Source: Nitrospira defluvii
GTDB taxonomy: Bacteria; Nitrospirota; Nitrospiria; Nitrospirales; Nitrospiraceae
Direction: 5' to 3'
Length of the DNA stretch: 64,000 bases
NCBI RefSeq assembly: GCF_905220995.1
Contig: NZ_CAJNBJ010000001.1
Span: forward strand, 868,001 to 932,000
Shown: positions 16,583-26,000 of the stretch, in pieces
Numbering within the stretch: the first letter of the stretch is position 1
Layout: every line of letters starts with the position of its first letter
The notes under the pieces: generated by a model
Seen by the model: only the letters and a program-made list of their open reading frames with translations
The model's database searches: none
Told to the model about the DNA's origin: nothing
Position numbers and translations under genes: made by a program

Positions 16583-17302
16583 CTATTTACCCAATATGGG
16601 CCGGGTGCTGCGAAGCTCCGCGGATGTCGACTGCGATGCCAGTTGCAACGGCCTGTGATGCATGGCAAGTAGCACCGCCTTTCCGGGACTGACTTGATAA
16701 TCCCCGCGGAAATTCTTGTAGTAGATCATCACTTTCCGAACGTAGTCACGGGTTTCCTGATAAGGCGGGATGGCACGATATCGCTCGACTCGTCGCTCTC
16801 CCGCATTATACGCGGCCACCGCCAACCGTAGGTTGCCGTTGAAGCGATCCAGTAAATAGCGCAGGTGCCGCGCGCCGCCGCGGATATTGTCGCCGGTGTC
16901 GTATAAGTTGCGCACACCGTGCCGAATCGCCGTTTCAGGAATCAACTGCATCAGCCCCACCGCCCCCGCTCTCGAGATGACCGTCGGGTTGAAGTCCGAC
17001 TCGGCCTTGATCACAGCCAGGAGCAGGGCCGGATGGAGGTGGAACTGCCAGGCGTACCGCTCCACGGCCTCTTCCACTTCCTCCACCGACACCCGACGCG
17101 TCAATCGACGTGCGCGGGAGTCAGCCGAGCGAAACCGCTGCTCAGTCGGGACATTCGTCAGTTCAAACAGGCCGTTCACCCCCACATATCCATAGATCTC
17201 GCTCTCGGCGGACGCCGACTCTCCGACGACCAGGGCACTCGCAATCACCAGTGGAATCACCCAGGCGACAGAGGTCCGCTCCCCGGCCTCGCTCTGCTCC
17301 AT
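16583..17302 (-). CDS. Lytic murein transglycosylase (SLT domain)
   Basis: A periplasmic enzyme that cleaves peptidoglycan glycan strands to 1,6-anhydromuropeptides. After a signal peptide (VIPLVIASALVVGESASA) there is a short beta region and the SLT domain with the catalytic Glu in AVIKAESDFNP, then GAVGLMQLIPETA, NIRGGARHLRYLL and AVAAYNAGE. The start is taken at the ATG at 17302, which puts the signal peptide near the N-terminus; an ATG at 17347 with a closer Shine-Dalgarno (gggagga) would add 15 residues. Confidence 0.88.
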   Translation of the reverse strand: MEQSEAGERTSVAWVIPLVIASALVVGESASAESEIYGYVGVNGLFELTNVPTEQRFRSADSRARRLTRRVSVEEVEEAVERYAWQFHLHPALLLAVIKAESDFNPTVISRAGAVGLMQLIPETAIRHGVRNLYDTGDNIRGGARHLRYLLDRFNGNLRLAVAAYNAGERRVERYRAIPPYQETRDYVRKVMIYYKNFRGDYQVSPGKAVLLAMHHRPLQLASQSTSAELRSTRPILGK

Positions 17303-17907
17303 AATCGTGGGGCCCAGCTCCTTCGTGACACATCCTGCGTGGGACATACATCCTCCCATTGTTCCCGCAGCGTATGGTGCAGGCACTCCGGCACGTCGCG
17401 AACCAGCCTGACTCCCGCAGATTTCGTGCCACTCGCTTCCCGTGTACAAAAGCGCCCTCCCCCAATCTCTTCATGTGTTTATCACCTGCCCCGGGGACAA
17501 CTCTTGGACAAACGGTCGAACGAGGAGAGCTGTTTTTGGTCATGGCCTGGCCATATTTTGGCCGTTCGCTCATTCCTCGTCGTTACACTACAGTATCGCC
17601 GGCACGCTCGGCATGGTCGTTGCCGGCAAGGCGTCTCCTGTGCCGATCTGAATGGAATCAACCGGCAGGAAGGCCCCCACGCAGAAACAGGCTCTTGTTT
17701 GAAGGTTGAAATCGTCGTGTTAGAATCGCTCCAGCGCAGAGATCACCCGTACGGAATGCGCAGCCGACATATTGATTTGTCAGCAGGATAGACTCCACCC
17801 ACGATGACGACTCTCCTCTCCATGACTTTCACCCACTGTGTTGCAGCCCCACCCTTACACTGTTGGAACGCCACAACTGCCTTCTTCCAGGGCATGGACA
17901 CAACCTC
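17303..17907. other. Divergent intergenic region
   Basis: 605 bases between the divergent transglycosylase and GGDEF genes. No convincing gene is seen; the open frames are short and lack motifs. It holds an inverted repeat (gccggca ... tgccggc near 17597-17627) and the candidate promoter below. Confidence 0.5.
17699..17726 (+). promoter_or_regulatory. Candidate promoter of the RR-GGDEF gene
   Basis: TTGAAG (17699-17704), 16-base spacer, TAGAAT (17721-17726), about 180 bases upstream of the start codon. Consensus match only. Confidence 0.3.
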
Positions 17908-18840
17908 ATGATCAAGCTGCTGCTCGTCGAAGACAACGCCGTGGACGCCCAACTCACGCAGGACCTCCTCGCCGAGTGGTCCCTCAATCAGTTCGAGATC
18001 ACCCATGCCTCCACGTTGTCGGACGGACTCGTCAAACTGAGCCGCGGCCGGTTCGACGCCGTGCTGCTCGACCTCTCGCTCCCCGACACCCATGGCCTCA
18101 GCACGGTCACCCAGGTATTGGCAACCAGCCCCGACGTGCCGGTCGTGGTCTTAAGCGGACATGATGACCATCCGCTTGCGTTGCAAGCGCTCCAACACGG
18201 CGCGCAGGACTATCTGGTGAAAGGAGACGGCGGAACCGAGTTTCTTGCGCGCTCGATTCTGTATGCGATCGAGCGCAAGAAAGCACAGGAGCGGCTGACC
18301 TATCTGGCGCAGCACGACCAACTGACCGGACTGATCAACCGCCCCCTCTTTCGTGACCGCCTCGTCCATGCGATGGCGCGCAGCAAGCGGAAGGATCAGC
18401 CCCTGGCCGTCATGCTGCTCGACCTCGATCGCTTCAAGGCCGTCAATGACACCCTCGGGCACGATGTCGGCGATCAGCTGCTAAAGGAAGTCTCCAAGCG
18501 TTTGCTGGACTCCGTGCGTGAAGTCGATACCGTCGCACGCATGGGCGGCGATGAATTCACTGCGATCCTGGAAGGCATTTCAGGCGAAGACGATGTCTTG
18601 GTTGTCGCAAAGCGGATCGTGGAGTCGATCGGTTCTCCGTTTCAGATCGGGCCCCATCATCTCTCCATCGGCGTGAGCATCGGTATCACACTCTACCCGT
18701 CTGATGATGACAACATCGACGAACTGCTCAGGCATGCGGACAAAGCCATGTATGCCGCAAAACAGCAAGGTGGGGGGCGGTTTCATTTTCATGCACCAGC
18801 CGGGCGCTCAGCATCGAGCGAGCCCGCGTCGCGGCCCTAA
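17908..18840 (+). CDS. Response regulator with diguanylate cyclase (GGDEF) output
   Basis: A 310-residue two-domain signalling protein. The receiver domain (1-125) has the acidic pair Glu8/Asp9, phospho-acceptor Asp55 in LLDLSLPD, and Lys105 in DYLVKG. The GGDEF domain follows, with an intact RMGGDEF active site (211-217) and an upstream I-site RxxD (Arg204-Asp207), so it should make c-di-GMP and be product-inhibited. The ATG at 17908 is chosen because the receiver begins immediately; upstream codons are in frame but unlike the family. No sensor kinase gene is adjacent. A PilZ protein, a possible c-di-GMP receptor, is encoded 9 kb away. Confidence 0.95.
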   Translation: MIKLLLVEDNAVDAQLTQDLLAEWSLNQFEITHASTLSDGLVKLSRGRFDAVLLDLSLPDTHGLSTVTQVLATSPDVPVVVLSGHDDHPLALQALQHGAQDYLVKGDGGTEFLARSILYAIERKKAQERLTYLAQHDQLTGLINRPLFRDRLVHAMARSKRKDQPLAVMLLDLDRFKAVNDTLGHDVGDQLLKEVSKRLLDSVREVDTVARMGGDEFTAILEGISGEDDVLVVAKRIVESIGSPFQIGPHHLSIGVSIGITLYPSDDDNIDELLRHADKAMYAAKQQGGGRFHFHAPAGRSASSEPASRP

Positions 18841-18857
18841 CCGCAAGCCCCGCGTTC

Positions 18858-19706
18858 CTACCGTCCGATATCAGCAAGCGGCTGCTCCGTCACAACCAGC
18901 GAACCTCGGGGATTGGGCAGGAACACATTCGCGCTCACCAGCTCTTCGTGCGACGGCGTCGGATGCGTATCCGGTGTCATCACAAGCCCCCAGTGCTGAT
19001 TGTCGCGACAGGTATTACCCAACAACAGTGCCTCTGCGTGGTGGAAGAGCAGGATGCCGCTGAGCATGTTGGCGTGGCACACATTGCGCACACATTCCGG
19101 ATGGCTACCGGGATCTCGCACGGCTAATCCAAAATGATGGTTGCCGAAACACTGGTTGTCGGCCACGCGCGGCTGGGCGCCCGCAAATACAAAAATGCCG
19201 GACTCCCGGTTGTAACAGATCTCGTTGTCGACAAAGGTGGTGCGGGCCTCCGGACCATAGATGACGACTCCCGACAACACGCCTTCCGTGGCCCGGCATT
19301 GCGTGACGGTACAGACCGAATCCAGCAGATTCATCGCTGAATGCTGATCGCTTCCTACGTACCGGAAGGTGATCCCCGTAATGATGCCGCCAGGCACTCT
19401 CTGCACATACAGCGGTCCTCCGCGGCGGCTATAAATCTGAACATGATCTCGGCCGGCCCCGATGAGCCGGACTGGCCGATCTGCCATAAACACCTTATCC
19501 TCGTAGACACCGGGACGGATAAAGATCTGGTCGCTTTCCCCGGCATCTTTCAGCGCCGCGCTCGGCAGGAGGTACGCGTGGGGATCGCGGGCATCGACGA
19601 TCAGCGTCTTGCCCCCTTTAGGATTGGGCGGCGGTTCATGCAGCGGTTCGTTCCCTGCTCCAGGGGAGCCAGGGGCATAGGGTCTTTCCATACACACCTG
19701 CACCAT
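18858..19706 (-). CDS. Right-handed parallel beta-helix repeat protein
   Basis: About 283 residues with NosD/pectate-lyase-like beta-helix repeats: a start block typical of this fold (IFIRPGVYEDKVFMADRPVRLIGAG), then repeated rungs such as NEICYNRESGIFVFAGAQP, NQCFGNHHFGLAV and NTCRDNQHWGLVM. Such proteins bind or process carbohydrate; no catalytic residues can be named. No signal peptide is evident from the ATG at 19706, and a second ATG at 19691 is equally plausible. It is convergent with the GGDEF gene, with only 17 bases between the stops. Confidence 0.8.
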   Translation of the reverse strand: MVQVCMERPYAPGSPGAGNEPLHEPPPNPKGGKTLIVDARDPHAYLLPSAALKDAGESDQIFIRPGVYEDKVFMADRPVRLIGAGRDHVQIYSRRGGPLYVQRVPGGIITGITFRYVGSDQHSAMNLLDSVCTVTQCRATEGVLSGVVIYGPEARTTFVDNEICYNRESGIFVFAGAQPRVADNQCFGNHHFGLAVRDPGSHPECVRNVCHANMLSGILLFHHAEALLLGNTCRDNQHWGLVMTPDTHPTPSHEELVSANVFLPNPRGSLVVTEQPLADIGR

Positions 19707-20016
19707 GCTCGTCCCGCTTGCACGAAGTCGCGGCTCAGCGAAACGAACGCATGCTAACCAATAACAACTGACCAACCGGCATCTGTCAAGCCGCGCTTGT
19801 GCCGTCCTCCCCCAAGCAGTTTCCGTACACTTCTGTCTGCTTTCCGCACAGGATGTTCGGCTCAAACCGGATGCCTCCGATGCCATCAAGACCCGAACCA
19901 TCCAATTTCACGGCAGATTTCTGTCGGCCCTCACACTGGTGTAGTTCTTTCATAGTGAGACGGCACAACGAGCGGCCAGAACCACCCCAATCACCACGGA
20001 AGCAAGAGGGACTCTC
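19707..20016. other. Divergent intergenic region
   Basis: 310 bases between the divergent beta-helix and TPR-protein genes. No gene, clear promoter or structured RNA is recognised. Confidence 0.4.
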
Positions 20017-20538
20017 ATGACCATGGCTCGATTCATCGCAGATTCACTACGAGGCCTCACCGCCGCACTGCTGCTCTTGGGCACCCTCACCGCCACGCCC
20101 AACCTGTTCGCGGCAACGCCCCAGCCTCCGGATGCCGCACACCGCCTCTACGATCGCGTCATGGAGGAGTTTCGACATAAGGACTACCCGGCCGCGCTCG
20201 CGGGATTTCGCTTCTTCCTCGAACTCCATGGGCAGTCGTCCCTCTCAGCCAATGCGCAGTACTGGATGGGTGAATGTCAGTACCGTATGGGTCGGCACAA
20301 CGATGCGCTGGCCTCGTTCTTTAAACTCATCTCCGATTACCCGATGAGCCAGAAACTCGCCGCCTCAACCCTCAAGATCGGACAAATCTATACCAAGCAG
20401 GGCGATCGCGACAAAGCGCAGATGATGTATGAGCGGGTCACCGGCCAATATCCCGACAGCCCTGAAGCCGAAGTTGCCCGTAAGGCACTGGAAGCCGACG
20501 CCGCAAAGGGTGAACCAGTGGCAACCGGGCCGAATTAA
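20017..20538 (+). CDS. Tetratricopeptide protein, CpoB/YbgF-like
   Basis: 173 residues with a Sec signal peptide (hydrophobic GLTAALLLLGTLTATPNLFA) and TPR-like repeats in the rest (YDRVMEEFRHKDYPAALAGF, AQYWMGECQYRMGRHNDALA, LKIGQIYTKQGDRDKAQMMY). The pattern matches the C-terminal TPR region of CpoB/YbgF, the periplasmic Tol-Pal accessory protein, but no tol or pal gene is adjacent and the N-terminal coiled coil is missing. A good Shine-Dalgarno (agaggga) supports the ATG at 20017. Confidence 0.75.
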   Translation: MTMARFIADSLRGLTAALLLLGTLTATPNLFAATPQPPDAAHRLYDRVMEEFRHKDYPAALAGFRFFLELHGQSSLSANAQYWMGECQYRMGRHNDALASFFKLISDYPMSQKLAASTLKIGQIYTKQGDRDKAQMMYERVTGQYPDSPEAEVARKALEADAAKGEPVATGPN

Positions 20539-20598
20539 CAACGGCAGCAGGCGGCCAGGCACTTCCCACCGCCTCACCGCCCGGGCAATCACGCAACC

Positions 20599-21117
20599 TC
20601 AGTCCGGGTCGGCAAGATCCAACACGGTCACGAGCCCCGGAACGGTGTAGGTATGCAGTGGGCTCAGTCGCACGAGTTGGACACCGGCTGCCCGGAGCGC
20701 CCCGTCAAACAGCGCCTCGTCCGCCGCATCCGGAGCGTCATGTGGTACCGGCGGGTCCACTTGCACCACCTTCTCGACTAATCGGCTGCCTGGATGCACC
20801 AGCACGAACGTAGCGCGTTTGAGCGCCAGTTCACGCAGCGTCATGGCCGGTGGAGTGCCGGATGGCGCCCGGAGATCCAGGATGCTCCAGAGCGGAATTT
20901 GCGTGAACAGCAGATACCGATCTTCCACCGCCAGTCGCAGCAGGTTATAGAGCTGCACCTCCCGGTCGGTCAACAACGGTTTCGCCGCAAACGTCATCCC
21001 AGTCGCAGGGCTACCCGCCGACGCGTCGGGTGCGCGTCGGCGGCCGAATGTCTCCCAGGCCAGACTTCCCAGAAACACCAGTGCGCCGATACCGACAATT
21101 GGATACAGTAATTCCAT
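20599..21117 (-). CDS. DUF2726 family protein with N-terminal membrane anchor
   Basis: 172 residues. The N-terminus has one hydrophobic segment (IVGIGALVFLGSLAW); the rest resembles DUF2726: LLTDREVQLYNLL, a Leu-rich stretch with IPLWSILDL, LKRATFVLVHP and VVQVDPPVPHDAPDAADEALFDGAL. The alternating strand/acidic pattern resembles restriction-endonuclease folds, and DUF2726 is sometimes grouped there, but function is unknown. It lies 15 bases downstream of anmK and is probably in the same transcript. Confidence 0.7.
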   Translation of the reverse strand: MELLYPIVGIGALVFLGSLAWETFGRRRAPDASAGSPATGMTFAAKPLLTDREVQLYNLLRLAVEDRYLLFTQIPLWSILDLRAPSGTPPAMTLRELALKRATFVLVHPGSRLVEKVVQVDPPVPHDAPDAADEALFDGALRAAGVQLVRLSPLHTYTVPGLVTVLDLADPD

Positions 21118-21132
21118 ACGAGCCTGATGGGA

Positions 21133-22317
21133 TCAGCGGGAACGCCGTGCTTGTATGACCGGCACACCCGCCCCTCCGGGCACTACCGAACCGAGCACCA
21201 CGGGATGGCGTGCGCCCGTCACCCCTGGAACATTCGTGCATTGCCCATACAGCATGTCGTGAGCGAGCAGGGCAAACGCTGTCGCCTCAAAGGCTTTGCT
21301 GCTCCAGCCACAGTCATCAAATGTCAACACCGGCGCCGGCGCAAACACCCCGCGCAGCGCATCCATAATGGCGCGATTGTAGACGCCGCCGCCACCGACG
21401 ATCACATCATCAATCTCACCGGAGATCCATCGCCGACAGGAGCCGATCGCCTCAGCGGTCCAGGCCGCGCAGGTCGCCAGCAGCACCTCGACGGACAACC
21501 GCAATGTTCGCTGCCTGGCCACGAGCGCCTGAACGAACGGGGCACCGAACTCTTCCCTTCCGGTCGACTTCGGCGGACGCCGAATGAGGAAGGGATGGGC
21601 CATGAGTTCTCGAAGCAACGCCTCGTTGACCGTCCCTTGCCGCGCCATTCTGCCTCCGACATCGTACGACCGTTTCCCCTGCGTCACCACCCGCATGATC
21701 GCATCCAGCACCATGTTGCCGGGACCGGTATCGAACGCGCGCAAGTCCTGCACGCCCCCTCCCGCAGGGAGATAGGTCACGTTGCTGATCCCGCCGATAT
21801 TCACGACCAGGCGACATCGCCGAGGATGGCGGAACGCCATCGCATGGGCATAGGGAACCAGCGGAGCCCCTTCTCCCCCCGCCGCCATGTCACGCGGCCT
21901 GAAATTCGCCACCGTGGTGATGCCCGTGCGTTCTGCGATAACGGCCGGCTCGCCGATCTGCAGCGTCGATCGGACGACTCCCACGCCAGGCTCCCGAATC
22001 CCCTTGGGCAAATGGTGAATCGTTTGCCCATGCGATCCGATCAACTGGATATCGGTCGCCCGATAGTTCGCCTTGCGAATAACACGGAGTGCGGCGTTTG
22101 CGAACAGCTCCCCCAAATAGGCATTCATGTGGCAGATCTCCGCCACCTGCCCATGAAGCGAGAGCTCCACCAGTCGTTGCTGCAGGGTCCGCGAATAGGG
22201 CAGAGACGCGAAGGCCAGCGGGGTGATCCGCGAGATGCCGCCCCGTCGGACGATATTCACCAACGCTGCGTCCACCCCGTCAGCCGACGTCCCGGACATG
22301 AGTCCGACCACCTTCAT
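21133..22317 (-). CDS. anmK: Anhydro-N-acetylmuramic acid kinase
   Basis: Phosphorylates and opens 1,6-anhydro-MurNAc released during cell-wall turnover, feeding it to MurNAc 6-phosphate. At 394 residues it shows the actin-like ATPase pattern: MSGTSADGVDAAL at the N-terminus, the GSHGQTIHHLPKG block, NIGGISNVTYLP, FDTGPGNMVLDA, and the late VGGGGVYN phosphate loop. A lytic transglycosylase that would generate its substrate is encoded 4 kb away. A DUF2726 gene follows. The znuA-like gene is divergent. Confidence 0.95.
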   Translation of the reverse strand: MKVVGLMSGTSADGVDAALVNIVRRGGISRITPLAFASLPYSRTLQQRLVELSLHGQVAEICHMNAYLGELFANAALRVIRKANYRATDIQLIGSHGQTIHHLPKGIREPGVGVVRSTLQIGEPAVIAERTGITTVANFRPRDMAAGGEGAPLVPYAHAMAFRHPRRCRLVVNIGGISNVTYLPAGGGVQDLRAFDTGPGNMVLDAIMRVVTQGKRSYDVGGRMARQGTVNEALLRELMAHPFLIRRPPKSTGREEFGAPFVQALVARQRTLRLSVEVLLATCAAWTAEAIGSCRRWISGEIDDVIVGGGGVYNRAIMDALRGVFAPAPVLTFDDCGWSSKAFEATAFALLAHDMLYGQCTNVPGVTGARHPVVLGSVVPGGAGVPVIQARRSR

Positions 22318-22462
22318 CCCGCGCTCCTCTCGCCAACCAGACCCAAGCCTTCACTTCGGCTTCGGTGCGCTACGCTAATCGAAAGCCGGCAACGGGTCAA
22401 GCGGCGCAATCAGCCTGGGTGTCGCGTTGACTTTGCGGAAATCGGGTGTTACCGTCCGCCGG

Positions 22463-23389
22463 ATGTGTCGCCTGATCCTCTGTGTGTTGCTCATCGCCCT
22501 TGCCGCACCGTTTGAGTGGAGCGCATCCGCTCCGGTTCACGTGGCGGCCGCAGCTGAACCACTCAACGTCGTCGTCACGCTCCCTGTCTTGAAAGACTGG
22601 GTGCAACAGGTCGGTGGCGCGCATGTGCGCGTCGTCTCCCTCATGACAGGCTACGAGAGCGAACACACCTACTCGCCCAAACCCAGCGATCTGGTAGCGG
22701 TCCGAAAGGCGGCGCTGTTGTTCGAAGTCGGTGCGGGACTTGAGGTCTGGGTGACGTCGCTCGTCAAAAATGCGGGAAATGCCTCGCTGCAAGTCATCAC
22801 GACGTCCAAAGACATTCCGCTGATTCACGATCAACCGGAACCAACCGGAGATGCGCATGGACACGGCCATCAGGCCGGGAATCCCCACGTGTGGCTCGAC
22901 CCCTCTTCCGCCGCCACGATGGTACAGCACATTTTCAACGCGATGGCCACAGTAGACCCGGTCCATGCGACAGACTACCGCACGAATACCACGACCTACC
23001 TCCGAACACTCGCCCGCGTCCAGGATGAAACACTGGGCCTCTTGAAACAGCTACCGAATCGCGCGATCATTGTTCATCACCCGGCCTGGCCCTATTTCGC
23101 CAAGCGCTACGACCTACGCATCGCGGGCACCATCCTCACGCAACCCGGAGGGGAACCTTCTGCACGACACCTCCATTCGCTGATCGAGACCATCAAGCGC
23201 GACCACATTCGGGTCATCATTTCCGAGGTGCAGCTGAATCAGAAGGTTCCGCAGCTCCTGGCACGGGAAACCGGAGCACATATCGCTGTCTTGACCACGC
23301 TCCCCGGAGGTCTGCCGGGCACCGAGACCTACCTCGACATGCTCCGCTATAATGTGCTCCAATTGGCACGGGCCCTGGAACAGACATAA
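22463..23389 (+). CDS. znuA: Metal ABC transporter substrate-binding protein (ZnuA-like)
   Basis: Periplasmic cluster A-I solute-binding protein for zinc or manganese. After a signal peptide (LILCVLLIALAAPFEWSASA) come metal-ligand positions typical of the family: His in SEHTYSPKPSDL, His in NPHVWLDP, His in IVHHPAWPYFAKRY, and Glu in IISEVQLN. A short His-rich loop (DAHGHGHQAGNPH) favours zinc. The ATG at 22463 places the signal peptide at the very N-terminus; a TTG at 22427 would add 12 residues. Neither has a good Shine-Dalgarno. The ATPase and permease genes follow directly. Confidence 0.88.
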   Translation: MCRLILCVLLIALAAPFEWSASAPVHVAAAAEPLNVVVTLPVLKDWVQQVGGAHVRVVSLMTGYESEHTYSPKPSDLVAVRKAALLFEVGAGLEVWVTSLVKNAGNASLQVITTSKDIPLIHDQPEPTGDAHGHGHQAGNPHVWLDPSSAATMVQHIFNAMATVDPVHATDYRTNTTTYLRTLARVQDETLGLLKQLPNRAIIVHHPAWPYFAKRYDLRIAGTILTQPGGEPSARHLHSLIETIKRDHIRVIISEVQLNQKVPQLLARETGAHIAVLTTLPGGLPGTETYLDMLRYNVLQLARALEQT

Positions 23390-23447
23390 CCGCCGCTTCC
23401 ACTCGAACATCGACGACAACCCAGCAGCTCCATCGAACACGCCGCGC

Positions 23448-24227
23448 ATGAGCCATCCCATTATTCGCTTCGACCATGCCACCTTCGGATTTCTCGGCAC
23501 CATCGCACTGGAGGATATTTCGCTGTCCATTCCGGAGTCGGAATTCGTCGGCGTGATCGGCCCGAACGGATCGGGGAAAACCACGCTCTGCCGCGCCGTA
23601 CTCGGCCTGATGGCCCCCCTCAGCGGCACCCTCCGTGTCCTCGACTGTGCCTGTGAGGAACTCCGTTGCCACCACCGGGCCCTCATTGGATACCTTCCGC
23701 AAAAGGGCATGCTCGATCGCAACTTTCCGGTCACCGTCCTGGAAGCCGTCATGATGGGTCGCTACGGAGCGCTCGGCCTGTTTCGACGCCCCTCAGGAAA
23801 GGATCGTGACATCGCCCGGCAAGCCCTCACGCAAGTCGGCATGGACCACCACCGGGACTCGGCCCTGGGGGCCCTGTCTGGCGGGCAACAGCAGCGCGTC
23901 TTCATTGCCCGGGCACTGGCGCAACAGCCCCGCATTCTTCTGCTGGACGAGCCCACCACCGGCCTGGACCTCACGGCACAACATAGCGTGGTAGAACTCA
24001 TCCAACAGCTGCATCAGCAATTGAAACTGACCATTCTCATGATTACCCACGACATCAACATGATCCGTTCACGAGTCGACCGGTTAGTGCTGCTCAAGAC
24101 AAAACTGTTTGCGGCGGGTCCCCCGCACGAGGTGCTGCAACCGGACATCTTGAGTCAGGTTTATGGCAAGGAACTGGTCATCACCGACAAGGACTTTGTG
24201 ATCGTGGAGGACTACCACCACCATTGA
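23448..24227 (+). CDS. znuC: Metal ABC transporter ATP-binding protein (ZnuC-like)
   Basis: ATPase subunit of the importer. Walker A GPNGSGKTT, Q-loop GYLPQKG, signature LSGGQQQRV, Walker B ILLLDEPTTGLDL and the H-loop in MITHD are all intact. The ATG at 23448 is chosen because the first beta strand (IIRFDHATFGF) begins there; the open frame upstream overlaps znuA and is not conserved. The sequence LPQKGMLDRNFPVTVLEAV is typical of the Zn/Mn branch of ABC ATPases. Confidence 0.92.
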   Translation: MSHPIIRFDHATFGFLGTIALEDISLSIPESEFVGVIGPNGSGKTTLCRAVLGLMAPLSGTLRVLDCACEELRCHHRALIGYLPQKGMLDRNFPVTVLEAVMMGRYGALGLFRRPSGKDRDIARQALTQVGMDHHRDSALGALSGGQQQRVFIARALAQQPRILLLDEPTTGLDLTAQHSVVELIQQLHQQLKLTILMITHDINMIRSRVDRLVLLKTKLFAAGPPHEVLQPDILSQVYGKELVITDKDFVIVEDYHHH

Positions 24228-24331
24228 AGACTCTCGTGAGGGGTGAGGCAGGCGCCCTATCCATTGGGCGTCTGAAGGATCGGCCACATCCCCTCTGCTG
24301 GTCCGACACGTTCCCATGATCGACTAACACC

Positions 24332-25153
24332 ATGCTCGAACTGCTCGCGTACGATTTCATGCAACGCTCCCTGTTGGCCGCCGCCTTGGTCGGATCTGTC
24401 TGTTCCGTCATCGGCGTGTTCGTGGTGCTGCGAGGACTGGCCTTTGCCGGCGCTGGAACGGCCCATGCCGCTTTTGCCGGCGTGACGCTCGCCTACCTTC
24501 TCGGGCTTCCGCCTCTGAGCCTCGCCATCGTCTTTGGACTGGCTACGGTCTGGATCACCGGCTGGGTTGAGGAAAAGGGCCGCATGAAACTGGATGTCTC
24601 GATCGGCATCCTCTACACCGCCACGATGGCATTGGCGATTCTGTTTCTCGGCCTGATGAAGACATACAACCCGGAGGTCTACGGATACCTGTTCGGCAGT
24701 GTGCTGTCCGTCACGAAGGAGGAACTCCTGACGATCGTTGGGTTAAGCGTCGGGGTATTGGGAACGATCCTTCTGCTGTCGAAGGAATTATATTTTATCG
24801 CGTTCGATCAGGAGATGGCCGCAGCCTCCGGCGTGCCGGCCAGGCAGATTTTCTACCTCCTCCTGACACTGGTGGCCCTGACCGTGGTGATTGCACTCAA
24901 GACTGTCGGCGCCATTCTAGTATTTGCCATGATCCTGATTCCGGCTTCGACGGCCTACCAACTCACCCATAGTCTCACCCAGATGACGCTCTACTCCATG
25001 CTCATCGGCGTGTTCTGCGCCGTCACAGGCGTCTTGCTGTCGTACATGTTCGACTTACCCTCGGGGCCGTCCATCGTTCTGCTCGCCACCGCGCTCTTTT
25101 TCCTCGCGGTCTGCTGCTCCCCCAAACGACTCCATCGCGTGCATCCTGAATAG
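24332..25153 (+). CDS. znuB: Metal ABC transporter permease (ZnuB-like)
   Basis: 273 residues with about eight hydrophobic segments, family ABC-3. Typical blocks are MQRSLLAAALVGSVCSVIGVF at the N-terminus, GLAFAGAGTAHAAFAGV (variant of the HSALPG region), and VVIALKTVGAILVFAMILIPA near the C-terminus. It is 104 bases downstream of znuC. The spacer contains a small GC-rich inverted repeat (gcgccc ... gggcgt) that might adjust permease expression. No Zur-type regulator is adjacent. Confidence 0.9.
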   Translation: MLELLAYDFMQRSLLAAALVGSVCSVIGVFVVLRGLAFAGAGTAHAAFAGVTLAYLLGLPPLSLAIVFGLATVWITGWVEEKGRMKLDVSIGILYTATMALAILFLGLMKTYNPEVYGYLFGSVLSVTKEELLTIVGLSVGVLGTILLLSKELYFIAFDQEMAAASGVPARQIFYLLLTLVALTVVIALKTVGAILVFAMILIPASTAYQLTHSLTQMTLYSMLIGVFCAVTGVLLSYMFDLPSGPSIVLLATALFFLAVCCSPKRLHRVHPE

Positions 25154-25240
25154 CCCTCGTTGGACAGAGGAATCCCCTGAGGCACAGGCTCATCACACAA
25201 GCAAATGTGAACGGGGGACCTTGACCGGGATAGAGACAAC

Positions 25241-25681
25241 TCAGGCTTGCGAGCCCGAACTCTTTCGCGACCAGACCATGCCGGTCTGCTCTTTGGCGCT
25301 GAAGCCAAGCCTCTCGTAGAAGCCTGGTCGTCGCGTGCACAGCCAGAACAACTCAACCTGTTGCAACGTGGGATGGTCGAGAATGCGGCGCACAATCTCG
25401 GTACCGATCTTCTGACCTTGATAGTCGCGGTCGACGATCACATCCCAGATAGAGGCCCGGAACACATAGTCCGTCAGCACGCGCCCGAAGCCGACAAGCC
25501 GGGATCCGTCCCAGGCCGAAATCACGAGATCCGTGTGGGCTAACATCGCCTTCGCTTGCTCAAGGGCCCGATCCTTCGCCCACGGAGCCTGCCGGTACAA
25601 TTGAATCAGTTCTGCCGCGTCAAAATCGTTGCGATCGGAAAATGTGATGGGTCGTTGGCCGGTCTTGAGAGCAGGAGGCAT
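25241..25681 (-). CDS. GNAT family N-acetyltransferase
   Basis: 146 residues with the acetyl-CoA-binding core of GNAT enzymes: a central strand DVIVDRDYQGQKIGTEIVRRIL carrying the R/Q-x-x-G-x-G/A-type loop (here QGQKIG), then a C-terminal EGxxxx-like strand FWLCTRRPGFYERLGF. The YERLGF ending is typical of the family. The substrate cannot be told from sequence. It is a single-gene unit, convergent with znuB. Confidence 0.85.
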   Translation of the reverse strand: MPPALKTGQRPITFSDRNDFDAAELIQLYRQAPWAKDRALEQAKAMLAHTDLVISAWDGSRLVGFGRVLTDYVFRASIWDVIVDRDYQGQKIGTEIVRRILDHPTLQQVELFWLCTRRPGFYERLGFSAKEQTGMVWSRKSSGSQA

Positions 25682-25744
25682 CTTGTACTAAATTAATCCC
25701 TCCGCGCGTGGGGAGACGATTCACCGTAGTGTAAGGGGAAGACC

Positions 25745-25924
25745 ATGGGAACGCAAGTACGAAGCTGTCCGAAGTGCTTTCAGCTGATGTGGCTCAAGCA
25801 AGATCACTACGAAGTGCTCGATGAGCAGACCGTCCGTGCCAAGTGCCCGCATTGCGGCTCAACCGTCCGGTTTCAACTGGTCACCGCTGGGGCGAATGCA
25901 GCCGGCCCGAAGATGGGGCACTGA
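25745..25924 (+). CDS. Small zinc-ribbon protein
   Basis: 59 residues. Two CxxC-type pairs, Cys8/Cys11 (CPKC) and Cys34/Cys37 (CPHC), about 22 residues apart form a zinc ribbon; the second pair is followed by GSTVRFQL, as in MJ0042-type or nucleic-acid-binding ribbons. The gene has its own ATG after a purine-rich stretch (ggggaagacc) and diverges from the GNAT gene. Function unknown; a role in binding RNA, DNA or a protein partner is possible. Confidence 0.75.
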   Translation: MGTQVRSCPKCFQLMWLKQDHYEVLDEQTVRAKCPHCGSTVRFQLVTAGANAAGPKMGH

Positions 25925-26000
25925 TTCGTCGGACGAGCTCTACGTGCTGAGTTGGCAATTCAATTCATCCCCTCAACACTGAGCACTCACGACAGCCTCC

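Noticed and set aside
17359-17709. Open frame in the divergent region before the GGDEF gene
   Set aside because: Composition is that of a random frame in GC-rich DNA (Arg/Pro/Ser-rich) with no motif.
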